Below, in pieces: positions 33,376 to 43,284 of a stretch of 64,000 nucleotides of DNA. The position numbers and the translations under genes were made by a program. Each line of letters starts with the position of its first letter. Positions within the stretch are counted from its first letter, which is position 1. The DNA lies in NCBI GenBank assembly GCA_946404545.1, contig CAMJDZ010000001.1:1-64000 (forward strand), in the 5' to 3' direction. A model generated the notes under the pieces. The model made no database searches. It worked only from the letters and a program-made list of their open reading frames with translations, and had not been told where the DNA came from. This DNA is from an uncultured Candidatus Saccharibacteria bacterium. GTDB taxonomy: Bacteria > Patescibacteriota > Saccharimonadia > Saccharimonadales > Saccharimonadaceae.

Positions 33376-35121
33376 ATGTTCCGGATTCTTCGAAATTTCC
33401 GCAAAATTGATTTTCTGCTGCTTTTTGGTGGCTTTTTGTTGATTGCGGCACAGGTCGGACTTGAGCTCAAAATGCCGGATTACATGTCCGAGATAACGAA
33501 ACTCGTGACGACCGAGGACAGCGCGATGGGCGACATTTACAAAAATGGCGGCATGATGTTACTTTGCGCATTTGTGAGCTTCATCGCAAACATCGGTGCG
33601 GGTTATATTTTTGCGACAATCAGCGCCAGCCTTTCGATGAATACGCGCAAGAAATTATTTGATAAAATCGAACGGCTCGACATGGAGTCGATCAAGCAAT
33701 TCTCGACCAGTAGTTTGATTACGCGCACGACGAATGATATTACGCAGATTCAAATGTTTGTCGCGATGGGCGCACAGATGTTAATTCGCGCGCCGATGTT
33801 TGCGATTTGGGCGATTTCAAAAATGGCCGGCAAAAGCTGGCAGTGGAGTACGATTACCGCGATTGCAGTCGTGATTTTGCTCGCGACGATTATTTCGATT
33901 ATGGCCGTCGTGATTCCGCGCTTCAAGCTCATCCAGAAATTGACCGACCGCATCAACGGAATCTCGCGCGAGAATCTCAAAGGCATTCGTGTTGTGCGCG
34001 CATTTAACGCCGAAAAATATCAGGAAAAGAAATTTGCAAAAGCCAACGGCGAGCTGACCGACATGCAAATTTTCAACGGCCGCATGATGTCGATTATGTC
34101 GCCGACAATGTATTTGATTATGAATGGCATCACGCTCGCAATTTACATTTCTGGCGCTTACATTATTGCGAACGCCGCCGGGCTTGAACGCCTGACTTTG
34201 TTTAGCGACATGATTGTGTTCTCAACCTACGCGATGCACGTGATTATGAGCTTCCTATTTGTCGCAATTACTTTGATGATTTTGCCGCGCGCGCAGGTCT
34301 CGGCAAATCGTATTAATGAAGTGCTTGCAACAAAAATCAATATTCGCGACGGCGAGTTTGATGATAAAACCGCCGAGCGCGGCACGGTTGAATTCCGCAA
34401 CGTTTCGTTTAAATATCCTGATGCCGAAGAATACTTGTTGCGCGACATTTCTTTCAAAGCCAACCCGGGCGAAACGGTCGCATTTATTGGCTCGACTGGC
34501 TCTGGCAAGTCAACGCTCATCAATCTCGTTCCGCGTTTCTATGACGCGACGGACGGCGAGGTTTATGTCGATGGCGTAAATGTACGCGACTACAAAATGA
34601 GTGCACTATATAATCGACTTGGCTACGTTTCGCAGAAGGCCGTGATTTTTAACGGCAGCGTGGCCGATAACATCGCCTACGGCGGCAAAAAGGATGACAA
34701 AAAAATCAAGGACGCCGCAAAGACTGCACAGGCAAAATCTTTCATTGAAAAATTGCCGAAGAAATACCAGGAGCACATTGCGGCGGGCGGTACGAATATT
34801 TCTGGCGGCCAAAAACAACGCCTCGCCATCGCACGCGCAATTGCACGTGATCCGGAAATCTATATTTTCGACGACAGCTTCTCTGCCCTCGATTACAAAA
34901 CCGACGCGGCTTTGCGCAAAGCGCTCAAAGAAAAGACCGGCGACGCCACTTGTTTAATCGTCGCGCAGCGCATCGGCACCATCATGCACGCCGACAAAAT
35001 CATCGTACTCGACGAAGGTCGCTGCGTTGGCATGGGCACCCATAAAGAACTTCTGAAATCCTGCAAAGTTTATAAACAAATTGCGCTTTCGCAATTGTCG
35101 CCGGAGGAACTCAATGTTTAA
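33376..35121 (+). CDS. ABC exporter half-transporter, degenerate-site subunit
   Basis: A 581-residue protein with six TM segments (about 1-310) and a nucleotide-binding domain. Walker A is GSTGSGKST, the signature is ISGGQ, and Walker B is YIFDDSFSALD, where Asp replaces the catalytic Glu. The ATG at 33376 is chosen because the promoter covers the longer frame from 33340. It overlaps the next exporter gene by 8 nt. A non-catalytic Walker B in one of two subunits is typical of heterodimeric exporters such as TM287/288 or LmrCD. Substrate unknown; drugs, lipids or peptides are possible. Confidence 0.93.
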   Translation: MFRILRNFRKIDFLLLFGGFLLIAAQVGLELKMPDYMSEITKLVTTEDSAMGDIYKNGGMMLLCAFVSFIANIGAGYIFATISASLSMNTRKKLFDKIERLDMESIKQFSTSSLITRTTNDITQIQMFVAMGAQMLIRAPMFAIWAISKMAGKSWQWSTITAIAVVILLATIISIMAVVIPRFKLIQKLTDRINGISRENLKGIRVVRAFNAEKYQEKKFAKANGELTDMQIFNGRMMSIMSPTMYLIMNGITLAIYISGAYIIANAAGLERLTLFSDMIVFSTYAMHVIMSFLFVAITLMILPRAQVSANRINEVLATKINIRDGEFDDKTAERGTVEFRNVSFKYPDAEEYLLRDISFKANPGETVAFIGSTGSGKSTLINLVPRFYDATDGEVYVDGVNVRDYKMSALYNRLGYVSQKAVIFNGSVADNIAYGGKKDDKKIKDAAKTAQAKSFIEKLPKKYQEHIAAGGTNISGGQKQRLAIARAIARDPEIYIFDDSFSALDYKTDAALRKALKEKTGDATCLIVAQRIGTIMHADKIIVLDEGRCVGMGTHKELLKSCKVYKQIALSQLSPEELNV

Positions 35122-36913
35122 CGGCGGGAAAGGCGGTCGCGGTAACGCACCGGAAAAAAGCAAAAACTTCGGCGCAGCAATTAAGCGTTTGTTTGGCGAG
35201 CTTGGACATTTACGCATTCTCGTAATTATTAGCGTAGTCTTTGCAATTGCCGGCGCAATCTGCACGATTGTTGCGCCGAATCGCATTGCCGATTTGACGG
35301 ACGAAATTACGATGGGTCTCGTACCGGGCGGCAACATCAACATGGATGCCATTTGGGCAATTGGCACTTTCATGATTATCCTCTATGTCGTCGCCGGCCT
35401 GCTTTCGTTTAGTGGTGGCGTTTTAATGACGCAAGTTTCAAATATCTTCGCACGCAATTTACGCAAACGCATTTCCGAAAAGATTAATCGTTTGCCACTG
35501 AATTACTTCGATCGCCATCAGACCGGCGACATTCTCTCGCGCATCACGAACGATGTCGATACGGTCGCAATGAGTCTCAGCAACTCACTTTCGACGATTG
35601 TGAGCGAAACGGTTTTGATGTTCGGTGTGCTCATTATGATGTTCATTACGAACTGGCAGTTGGCACTCGTCGCCGTCGTCGCGAGCGTGCTCGGCTTTGT
35701 TGGCATGGGCGTGATTCTTGGCAAATCACAAAAGTATTTCTCGATGCGTCAGACTGAGCTCGGCAAGCTCAATGCACACATTGAAGAAATCTATTCCGGC
35801 TTGAACGTCGTGCGTGCATACAATGGTAAGGCCAGCAGCGACGAGAAATTCGATAAACTCAACAGGCGCGTCTATATCGCCAACCAACGCAGCCAATTCC
35901 TGGGCGGTTTGATGCACCCAATCATGGCCTTTATTGGCAACTTTGGCTACGTCGCCGTCTGTGTGATGGGCGCAATTCTTGCGACCCAAAACGTCATCAG
36001 CTTTGGCGTTATCGTCGCATTCATTACTTACGTGCGCCTATTTACTTCCCCACTCTCACGCATCGCGCAATCAATGTCCAACTTGCAGTCCGCCGCCGCC
36101 GCAAGCGAGCGCGTGTTCGAATTCGTCGACGAAAAAGAAATGACGGACGAATCTGAAAAAGCAACGAAAATTAACAAAGATAAAATTCGTGGCAATATTG
36201 AATTCGACAATGTGCGCTTTGGCTACGACAAAGACAAGACGATCATTAAGGGCTTTTCGGCAAAGGCAAAAGCCGGCCAGAAGATTGCTATCGTTGGCCC
36301 GACCGGCGCCGGCAAAACTACAATCGTCAACTTGCTGATGAAATTCTACGACATTAATTCTGGCAAGATTTTGATCGACGGGATTCCGACTAGCGAAATG
36401 AAACGCGAAGAAATTCATTCGCTCTTCACGATGGTGCTGCAGGACACTTGGCTCTTTGCCGGGACGCTCCGCGATAACATTTTGTACAACCGCACCAAGG
36501 TGAGCGACGAGAAAATTATGGAAATTTGCGACACGGTCGGACTTACGCATTTTGTCAAAACTTTGCCGCACGGACTTGATACTGAAATCGCCGAAAACGA
36601 TGCGATTTCGGCCGGCCAAAAGCAGCTCATCACGATTGCGCGCGGCATGGTCGAAGACGCACCATTCCTCATTCTTGACGAAGCAACTTCAAACGTCGAT
36701 ACGCGCACTGAGGAACTCGTCCAAAAAGCCATGGACAAACTCGCCGAGGGCCGCACTTCGTTCATTATCGCGCACCGCTTGTCGACCATTAAAAATGCTG
36801 ACTTAATTCTCGTGATGAACGAAGGCAATATTATCGAATCCGGCAACCACAAGCAACTCATCGCCAAAAATGGCTTCTATGCCGAGCTTTATAACTCGCA
36901 ATTCATCTTATAA
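35114..36913 (+). CDS. ABC exporter half-transporter, catalytic subunit
   Basis: A 599-residue partner of the previous gene: a charged N-terminus of about 20 residues, six TM segments, then an NBD with Walker A GPTGAGKTT, signature ISAGQ (second Gly to Ala), and Walker B FLILDEATSNVDTR with the catalytic Glu. The start is ATG at 35114 (MFNGGKGGRG), with GGAGG upstream; it overlaps the 33376 gene (TAA at 35119-35121), so translation is coupled. Together they should form one heterodimer with one active ATP site, formed by the first subunit's good signature and this subunit's Walker motifs. Confidence 0.93.
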   Translation: MFNGGKGGRGNAPEKSKNFGAAIKRLFGELGHLRILVIISVVFAIAGAICTIVAPNRIADLTDEITMGLVPGGNINMDAIWAIGTFMIILYVVAGLLSFSGGVLMTQVSNIFARNLRKRISEKINRLPLNYFDRHQTGDILSRITNDVDTVAMSLSNSLSTIVSETVLMFGVLIMMFITNWQLALVAVVASVLGFVGMGVILGKSQKYFSMRQTELGKLNAHIEEIYSGLNVVRAYNGKASSDEKFDKLNRRVYIANQRSQFLGGLMHPIMAFIGNFGYVAVCVMGAILATQNVISFGVIVAFITYVRLFTSPLSRIAQSMSNLQSAAAASERVFEFVDEKEMTDESEKATKINKDKIRGNIEFDNVRFGYDKDKTIIKGFSAKAKAGQKIAIVGPTGAGKTTIVNLLMKFYDINSGKILIDGIPTSEMKREEIHSLFTMVLQDTWLFAGTLRDNILYNRTKVSDEKIMEICDTVGLTHFVKTLPHGLDTEIAENDAISAGQKQLITIARGMVEDAPFLILDEATSNVDTRTEELVQKAMDKLAEGRTSFIIAHRLSTIKNADLILVMNEGNIIESGNHKQLIAKNGFYAELYNSQFIL

Positions 36914-36945
36914 AATCATTCCGCTAGTGCTATAATATACAGGTA

Positions 36946-38166
36946 ATGAAAATTCTGATGCTGGGCTGGGAGCTACCACCCCACAACAGTGGTGGATTAG
37001 GCGTAGCTTGTCTGAATCTTTCTAAGTCTCTTGCCAAAATGGGTGCGGACATTGATTTTGTTGTCCCGTATGAAGCCCAACATTCGCTTGATTATATGAA
37101 CGTTTTATCCGCGGTCGACATCGATCCGCTCATTCGTTATGGCGGCGCTTATGAATCGAAAGAAATCGAAGTCAAAAAGTTCCGCAATGAAAATCGCCAA
37201 CAGTTTTTGTCGATTCGCGACATCCAGCATGAGTATTGCGAGTTCATCGAAAAGTATCTAAAAGAACATCATCCGGAAGTTGTCCACGCGCACGACTGGC
37301 TAACCTATGAAGCTGGTATTATTGCGAAAAAAGAATTCGGTATTCCACTCGTTGCACACGTGCACGCGACCGAGTTTGATCGCGGCGGCGCAGACGGCGG
37401 CAATCCACTCATCCATCAAATCGAATACGAAGGTTTGCTTTGGGCCGACCGCATTATTGCTGTGAGTCATGCAACGAAAAATATTATCGTTGAGAAATAT
37501 GGCATTCCGCCAAGCAAAATTGACGTTGCCTACAACGGTTTTGATGCGCCAAAAAATGATCATTACCATTACGATGGCTCGAGCTACCAGTATCTCGAAA
37601 ATTTGAAGAAAAAAGGCTACACGATTGTTTCGACGGTCGGTCGCTTTACGCTCCAAAAAGGTCTTTTCCATTTGATGCGCGCTGCGGCTCGTGCGATTAG
37701 CATTCATCCAAAAATGGTTTTCCTGTTTGCTGGCGACGGCGAACAAAAAGACCAGCTCATGCACATGAGCGCGGATCTAGGCATCGCGAAAAATATCATC
37801 TTCACCGGCTTTATTCGCGGCAAGCAGCTGCGCGACATTTATAGCATTTCCGATATTTTTGTGATGTCTTCCGTATCCGAACCTTTCGGTCTCACCGCCC
37901 TCGAAGCCGCCCATCATGGCAACGCGATTATCGTGACAAAACAATCCGGCGTCGGCGAAGTTTTGAATTCCGTCGTACGCTACGATTATTGGGACGAAGA
38001 CAAGCTCGCAAGCGCCCTCGTCAACATCGCCGAAAGCCCTGCACTCGAAAAATCCTTGCAGACCGGCGTCAGCCATGAATACGCCCGCATCTCTTGGGAT
38101 GACGTGGCGAAAAAGTGTGTCGACGTGTATAATGAAGTGAGACAACATAAGAGAAATCGCTTCTAG
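36946..38166 (+). CDS. GT4-family glycosyltransferase, glycogen-synthase-like
   Basis: A 406-residue GT-B fold enzyme. The start MKILMLGWELPPHNSGGLG with the Gly-rich loop resembles ADP-glucose glycogen synthases and other GT4 enzymes. The C-terminal half has GRFTLQKGLFHLMRAA, FAGDGEQKDQL and SSVSEPFGLTALEAAHHGN with the E-x7-E pattern (SEPFGLTALE). It would transfer an activated sugar, probably glucose, to an alpha-glucan. TATAAT (36931-36936) lies 9 nt before the ATG, so the leader is at most 2-3 nt. It forms an operon with the GH57 gene, suggesting alpha-glucan synthesis and trimming. Confidence 0.9.
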   Translation: MKILMLGWELPPHNSGGLGVACLNLSKSLAKMGADIDFVVPYEAQHSLDYMNVLSAVDIDPLIRYGGAYESKEIEVKKFRNENRQQFLSIRDIQHEYCEFIEKYLKEHHPEVVHAHDWLTYEAGIIAKKEFGIPLVAHVHATEFDRGGADGGNPLIHQIEYEGLLWADRIIAVSHATKNIIVEKYGIPPSKIDVAYNGFDAPKNDHYHYDGSSYQYLENLKKKGYTIVSTVGRFTLQKGLFHLMRAAARAISIHPKMVFLFAGDGEQKDQLMHMSADLGIAKNIIFTGFIRGKQLRDIYSISDIFVMSSVSEPFGLTALEAAHHGNAIIVTKQSGVGEVLNSVVRYDYWDEDKLASALVNIAESPALEKSLQTGVSHEYARISWDDVAKKCVDVYNEVRQHKRNRF

Positions 38167-38199
38167 ATTTTCTCTTCAAAAGCGAGGTAATTACATCTA

Positions 38200-39417
38200 A
38201 TGCGTTCCATAGTCCTATATTTGCACATGCATCAACCGTGGCGCCTCAAGCACTACAATATTTTTTCTGTAGACCACGATCATGACTATTGGACGGAAAA
38301 AGATTATTACGCCGGCACGAATAATGAACGCATTTTCAAAAAGGTTGCCGACAAGTCCTATCGCCCGATGCTTACCCTGCTCGAAAAATGCATCAAAAAA
38401 TACGACGGTTTTAAATTCTCGCTTTCGATTACTGGCACATTTCTAGACCAGGCCGAAAAGTGGGCGCCGGACGTTATTGAAACATTGAAGCGTCTTACGA
38501 AAACCGGCAAAGTCGAAATCGTCGCTGAGACTTATTACCATTCGCTCGCTTTCTTCTATGACCGCACTGAGTTCGAGGCGCAAGTTAAACAACACCAGGA
38601 CCGCATCCATAAGTTGTTTGGCGTAAAATCGCAAGTCTTCCGCAATACCGAGCTTAGCTACAATGACGATCTCGCGAAGTGGGCAGACGAATATGGCTTC
38701 AAAGGCATTCTCGCCGAAGGTTGGGATAAAATTCTCGAATGGCGCAGCCCAAACTACGTTTATCGCCCAGAAGGTTGCAAAAACATTAAGTTGCTCATGA
38801 AAAATTATCGCCTTTCTGACGATATCGCTTTCCGCTTTTCGGACAAGCACTGGAAGGAATGGCCGCTCACGGTCGAAAAGTACATGCGCTGGGTCGAGAC
38901 CGATACTTTACGCGGACCGCTCATCAATCTTTTTATGGATTTCGAAACTTTCGGCGAAAATATTTGGGAAGATACCGGTATCTTCAAGTTCTTTGAGTAC
39001 TTCGTCTATACCTGGCTCAAAGACAAAGACAATAATTTCATGACCGTTTCCGAAGCTTGTGACAGCGCGGAGCCGACAGCGGAGATTTCGATGCCATGGA
39101 CAGTGACTTGGGCTGATACCGAGCGCGATTTAACCGCTTGGCTTGGCAATTCAATGCAGCACGAGGCAATGAAGGCAGCCTATGAATTGAAGTCAGAAAT
39201 TCTCGCTTCAGGCGACCAAAAGCTCATTGAGGATTGGCGCCGCATGCAGACCTCCGATCATCCATACTATATGTGCACGAAGTATTTCAACGACGGCGAT
39301 GTCCACGCCTACTTCTCGCCTTACGATTCCCCGTACGACGCATTCCTATATTACATGAACGCAATCCGCGACATCCGCGGCCGCCTCGATGGCGTAACGA
39401 GACGCAAGAAAAAATAG
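38200..39417 (+). CDS. GH57 family alpha-glucan hydrolase/transferase
   Basis: A 405-residue GH57 enzyme. Family regions: YLHMHQPWRL (start), FSLSITGTFLDQ, ETYYHSLAFFYD, FRNTELSYNDDLA with the nucleophile Glu (about 149), and LFMDFETFGENIW with the acid/base Asp (about 248). GH57 members include alpha-amylases and branching enzymes; the short length fits an amylase-like enzyme. It is 33 nt after the GT4 gene and has no promoter of its own, so they are co-transcribed. The stop codon lies in the stem of the terminator. Confidence 0.92.
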   Translation: MRSIVLYLHMHQPWRLKHYNIFSVDHDHDYWTEKDYYAGTNNERIFKKVADKSYRPMLTLLEKCIKKYDGFKFSLSITGTFLDQAEKWAPDVIETLKRLTKTGKVEIVAETYYHSLAFFYDRTEFEAQVKQHQDRIHKLFGVKSQVFRNTELSYNDDLAKWADEYGFKGILAEGWDKILEWRSPNYVYRPEGCKNIKLLMKNYRLSDDIAFRFSDKHWKEWPLTVEKYMRWVETDTLRGPLINLFMDFETFGENIWEDTGIFKFFEYFVYTWLKDKDNNFMTVSEACDSAEPTAEISMPWTVTWADTERDLTAWLGNSMQHEAMKAAYELKSEILASGDQKLIEDWRRMQTSDHPYYMCTKYFNDGDVHAYFSPYDSPYDAFLYYMNAIRDIRGRLDGVTRRKKK

Positions 39418-39440
39418 CCCCGAAGTTCGGGGCTATTTTT
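39411..39440. terminator. Bidirectional terminator between GH57 and surface gene
   Basis: AAAATAGCCCCGA pairs with TCGGGGCTATTTTT. It contains the stop codon of the GH57 gene and touches that of the minus-strand gene at 39439. Confidence 0.92.
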
Positions 39441-42400
39441 ATTGATACCATTGCGGCAGAGTGGCCGTTGACGACGTGTCGGCAAAAACGCCGCTCTTAT
39501 TGACGTTCGACGGAAGGGTCCAGCCGTCGAGCGGGCTAAAGTCTTCGACACCACTAACACCGCGGAAGGTGTTGCCCAAGTTCGTAACGCTCTCAACATT
39601 CCAGCCACTTAATGCAGCGACGCTCGTGAGCGACGAGGCATTTCTAAACATTTCACTCATGCTACTAACACGGCCAGTGCTCCAGCCGGCGAGCGCCGTA
39701 ATATCCGAAAGACTCGTACAATTACAGAACATATAGTTAAACACCGAGGCATTCGAAGTGTCCCAATCTTCCAAACCGCTAGCCGACGTCAGAGCAGAAT
39801 CGCCGTTGAACAGCTCATCAAGCCTACCGACATTGCCCACTTTCCACCCGCGCAAGCCAGTGATGCTCGTAAGTGTCGGAATGGAGCCGAAGGTATAATA
39901 CATACTCGACGCTTTGATCGTGTTCCAAGCCGAAAGACCATCAAGATTGACAAGCTTCGTCGCCGCAAAGGCACCGTTGAAGTTGGATACCTTGGCGACA
40001 TCCCAGGTTGCGAACGGGGCCGTACTCGTAATTGACGTGCCGCGGAAAGTATTCGAAAGCGTCGTATTGGCGCCAGTACTCCAATTAGTAAGGCCAGTAA
40101 TATCGCTCAAGCTCGAGGCGGAGTAGAATGTTTCGCCCATATTCGTCACGCCGCCCACCGTCCAATTAGCCAGCTGTGCCACACTCGTAAATGCCGTTGA
40201 CCCCTTGAATGTGGCGCTGAAGTTCTGCAATACCGGCGTACGCCAGTCCTGGAGACCGTCAAGGCTTGCGAGGCTCGACGTATAGGCAAAAGTTGATGCC
40301 ATATTCGTCAGAGCTACCGGACGCCAGCTGCTCAGCGCAGATATACTCGCGAGTCGCGAACATTCATTAAATGCCGCCTCCATAGTCGTCACCTTGCTCA
40401 CGTCCCAGTTTTCGAGGCCGTGCAAACTAGTCAAGTTGCTGGCCTGACTGAACACGCGTGCTATATCCGTCAGCTTCTCCGTATTCCAAGACAGAAGCGC
40501 GCTCACATCGGTCAGAGCCGTATCCGATGCGAACATCGATGAAACCGACGCCAGATTCGAGGCATTCCAAGAACCTAGACCGTCCGCGCTCACGATTCTC
40601 GTCTCCCAGAAGGCGCCGCCGAGATTAGTCAGGCTATCGGTCTGCCAATTCGCCAATGACGCTAGCGACGTCACCCCCTTGTCGCGCGCAAAGATGCGAT
40701 AGGCTGACGATAGAGACGTAACGTTCCAGTCAGCAAGACCGTCAATGTTTGTCAGTGACGGACAGTCCATGAAAGTCGAACTCATACTCACGAGCGCAGG
40801 AGTGCGCCAGCCAGACAAGCCGTCGAGATTCGAAATTCTCGTATTCAGGAAGGCGGCGGACATGCTAGTAAGCGCCACCGGGCGCCAATTACTCAGCCCA
40901 TCGAGACTCGTCAGAGAGGTTCGATCATAGAACATATTATCCATCGACAAGACCTGCGAGACATCCCAATTCGAGAGCCCACTAATGTCCATTGAGCTCG
41001 GCTGGCTTGCCCATGCGCTCGCACGGAAGGCGCCGTCTAGATATTTCAAACTGCTCGTAGTCCAACCCGCGAGTGCGGACGTATCAACGAGACTTGAAAC
41101 ACTCTGGAAGGTCGAGGTCATAGAAACGACGTTCGACACATCCCAGTTTTCGAGACCATGCAAATTTGTTAGCTGGCTCACATTGTAAAAGGCATTCGAT
41201 AGAGAGGTTACCGAACTCGTGTCCCAATCAAGTAATGCCGATATGTCCGTTAGGGCGCCGCTGTTATAGGCGAAGTAGCCAAGGTCCGTAACTTTTGAAA
41301 CATCCCAGTTTTCTACACCGTGCAGGCTAGACATACCCGTGCCCAAAAATGCCGATCCGAGCGATACTAGTTCTGGCGTGTCCCATTCTAGAAGCGCAGC
41401 TGGGCTCGTAATGCCTCCGGTTGTTCGATAGAACAGGAAGTCGAGATATTTCACTTTCGAATCGTCAAACTTTCCAACACCCTCAATCGACTTTAGTTTT
41501 TTGAATTCCGCAAATAGGCCGCGCGAGTCTGGATTGAGCTGGACAACATCGGCGTCAGAATAGAAATAGAATGTCCTAGTCTCTGCTACGTAATAACCGT
41601 AAATCGGTAAGTCTGAGCTAGCGTCAGCAAAATTATGCGCGTCATCAAGTGTCGCATCGATTGGCGGCTTATCGGTCGAGTAGACGATGTGCTCGATATT
41701 ATTGAGGCTGCCTGCGGCGGCTGCATAGAGGCTGTCGTAGCCATTCCGCGACGATATCGCCATATGTGTTTGCGGTACCGCTTTCTTGAACATAGCGTAA
41801 GTCGTCGGAGCAATAGTGCCCTCTGTCGTCTTCGAAATCGATAACTTTGACCAGACAGCACGCAAAGTCACGTCTTGTTCTGGCATGCGAAAATAATTGT
41901 CATTGTAACGATAAGTCTCATCACTAATCAACGACCAACCATTGAATTTGTAGCCACTACAGTTTGGCTCATAGTCGGAAATCGCGACGCTCGTATAAAT
42001 AATCTGCTTCGTGGTTGCCGGCGTCGTGTTCGCCTCGGCGTCACAGCCCGTCGGCAAATTCATGTCATAGCTAACGTCGAAACGAAATTTCAGGACCGGC
42101 GTTTCAGTCGTGCTAATCGATTCGTCCGGCGTGTTTAGCAGCTTCGTACTAACATTCGTACGCGTGTTAACTGCGCAAAGGCTATCTTCTTTATCGATAC
42201 AGGCTTGCTTGATATTCAAATTAACGGTCAAGGTTTGCTTAGTGCCGGAGCGCCAAACATTATTCATATTCCAGTTAACGCGATTCTGCGCCACGACAAC
42301 AGTGCCAGCCGTCGCACTAGCGCCAGTAACCTCATAGTAGTCAGAATTTACATAATCGTCCAAGACAAACTCGCTATACTTATAGCCGTCCATTGCTGCT

Positions 42401-43188
42401 TCGAAAATCACATCCTCGACATTCTCAATGTTTGACGTAAATTGATTGTCGGAAACCTTCTTGATCTGCTCAATTACCGTATCGCCCATTTCGAATTGAA
42501 TGCCCTGAATTGCGAGCCATGGATACTTTTGTTTCAAAACGAGATATTCCGGCTCCTCGAGCGGATGATCTTCTACCGGCGCACCGTCCGTAACAAACAG
42601 TACAATCGGTCTGCGGTTTTCGTCATAATTGTAGTTCGAGAAAACGTCGTCAATTTTTTGGACAGCCTTGTAATAATTCGTGCCACCGTTTGCGCCCGGC
42701 AAATTATCGCCGATATACAAACGGAACATGAGGCTATCATTCGTCCAACCGGAAACATCATATACGTCAGAGTTAAAGGCGGCCATCGCCATGCGGTTGT
42801 TGCCATTCCCGCTCGCAAGCATGATATTTCCGAGCGAGATAATTGCGTTCGTGGTCTGATTAATGCGATCAGTCGTCATCGAACCGGAAGTATCCATCAT
42901 GACAAAAATATCTTTGTCCTTACCGTCGCCCTTCAAAATGGACTCGGCTTTAATCTCGAGCTTTGCAGCGTTAACATCGGAGGCTGTCGCGGTTTGCGTA
43001 ACGCGCCAAGAGCCTTGTTCTTGCGCCGCAAAATCTGTGCGCGCGGAATCGATTTGAATCGAAGAATCGAGCGCCCGGCTGATTGAACACATGACAAGAA
43101 AAACACTGATAGCAGAAACAAACAAAACTGCAAAAATAGAAGTAATTTTCAGCAGCCCGTGTTCACTGATTTGTTTTAGCCTAATCAT
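39439..43188 (-). CDS. vWA/InlB-like/DUF285 surface protein
   Basis: A 1249-residue exported protein and the most complete of three paralogues. N-terminal hydrophobic segment (about 15-36); vWA domain with intact MIDAS: DTSGS (99-103), a Thr in GGTNYY (about 164) and VTDGAP (about 198); a beta domain with the GTKQTLTVNLNIK block; an InlB-type repeat (YDMNLPTGC to FRMPEQDVTLRAVW, about 370-450); then many DUF285 repeats of about 23-24 residues (L.GLENWDVS.VT.M...F). It ends TLPQWYQ without an anchor. vWA domains with a MIDAS bind ligands through a metal; adhesion to another cell is a reasonable inference. Confidence 0.9.
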   Translation of the reverse strand: MIRLKQISEHGLLKITSIFAVLFVSAISVFLVMCSISRALDSSIQIDSARTDFAAQEQGSWRVTQTATASDVNAAKLEIKAESILKGDGKDKDIFVMMDTSGSMTTDRINQTTNAIISLGNIMLASGNGNNRMAMAAFNSDVYDVSGWTNDSLMFRLYIGDNLPGANGGTNYYKAVQKIDDVFSNYNYDENRRPIVLFVTDGAPVEDHPLEEPEYLVLKQKYPWLAIQGIQFEMGDTVIEQIKKVSDNQFTSNIENVEDVIFEAAMDGYKYSEFVLDDYVNSDYYEVTGASATAGTVVVAQNRVNWNMNNVWRSGTKQTLTVNLNIKQACIDKEDSLCAVNTRTNVSTKLLNTPDESISTTETPVLKFRFDVSYDMNLPTGCDAEANTTPATTKQIIYTSVAISDYEPNCSGYKFNGWSLISDETYRYNDNYFRMPEQDVTLRAVWSKLSISKTTEGTIAPTTYAMFKKAVPQTHMAISSRNGYDSLYAAAAGSLNNIEHIVYSTDKPPIDATLDDAHNFADASSDLPIYGYYVAETRTFYFYSDADVVQLNPDSRGLFAEFKKLKSIEGVGKFDDSKVKYLDFLFYRTTGGITSPAALLEWDTPELVSLGSAFLGTGMSSLHGVENWDVSKVTDLGYFAYNSGALTDISALLDWDTSSVTSLSNAFYNVSQLTNLHGLENWDVSNVVSMTSTFQSVSSLVDTSALAGWTTSSLKYLDGAFRASAWASQPSSMDISGLSNWDVSQVLSMDNMFYDRTSLTSLDGLSNWRPVALTSMSAAFLNTRISNLDGLSGWRTPALVSMSSTFMDCPSLTNIDGLADWNVTSLSSAYRIFARDKGVTSLASLANWQTDSLTNLGGAFWETRIVSADGLGSWNASNLASVSSMFASDTALTDVSALLSWNTEKLTDIARVFSQASNLTSLHGLENWDVSKVTTMEAAFNECSRLASISALSSWRPVALTNMASTFAYTSSLASLDGLQDWRTPVLQNFSATFKGSTAFTSVAQLANWTVGGVTNMGETFYSASSLSDITGLTNWSTGANTTLSNTFRGTSITSTAPFATWDVAKVSNFNGAFAATKLVNLDGLSAWNTIKASSMYYTFGSIPTLTSITGLRGWKVGNVGRLDELFNGDSALTSASGLEDWDTSNASVFNYMFCNCTSLSDITALAGWSTGRVSSMSEMFRNASSLTSVAALSGWNVESVTNLGNTFRGVSGVEDFSPLDGWTLPSNVNKSGVFADTSSTATLPQWYQ

Positions 43189-43252
43189 CGAAAGACAAAA
43201 TATTTCTTTCGCAGTTTGTTTCTCTTGTTTGTTTAAACTCTACACTAATAAA

Positions 43253-43281
43253 AGTATAAGCGTTTTTGAGTAAAAAGTCAA
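43253..43281 (-). promoter_or_regulatory. Promoter of the 39439-43188 surface gene
   Basis: TTGACT (43281-43276), 17 bp, TATACT (43258-43253). Nearly the same as the promoter at 26837-26865. The leader is about 60 nt. Confidence 0.78.
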
Positions 43282-43284
43282 GTA

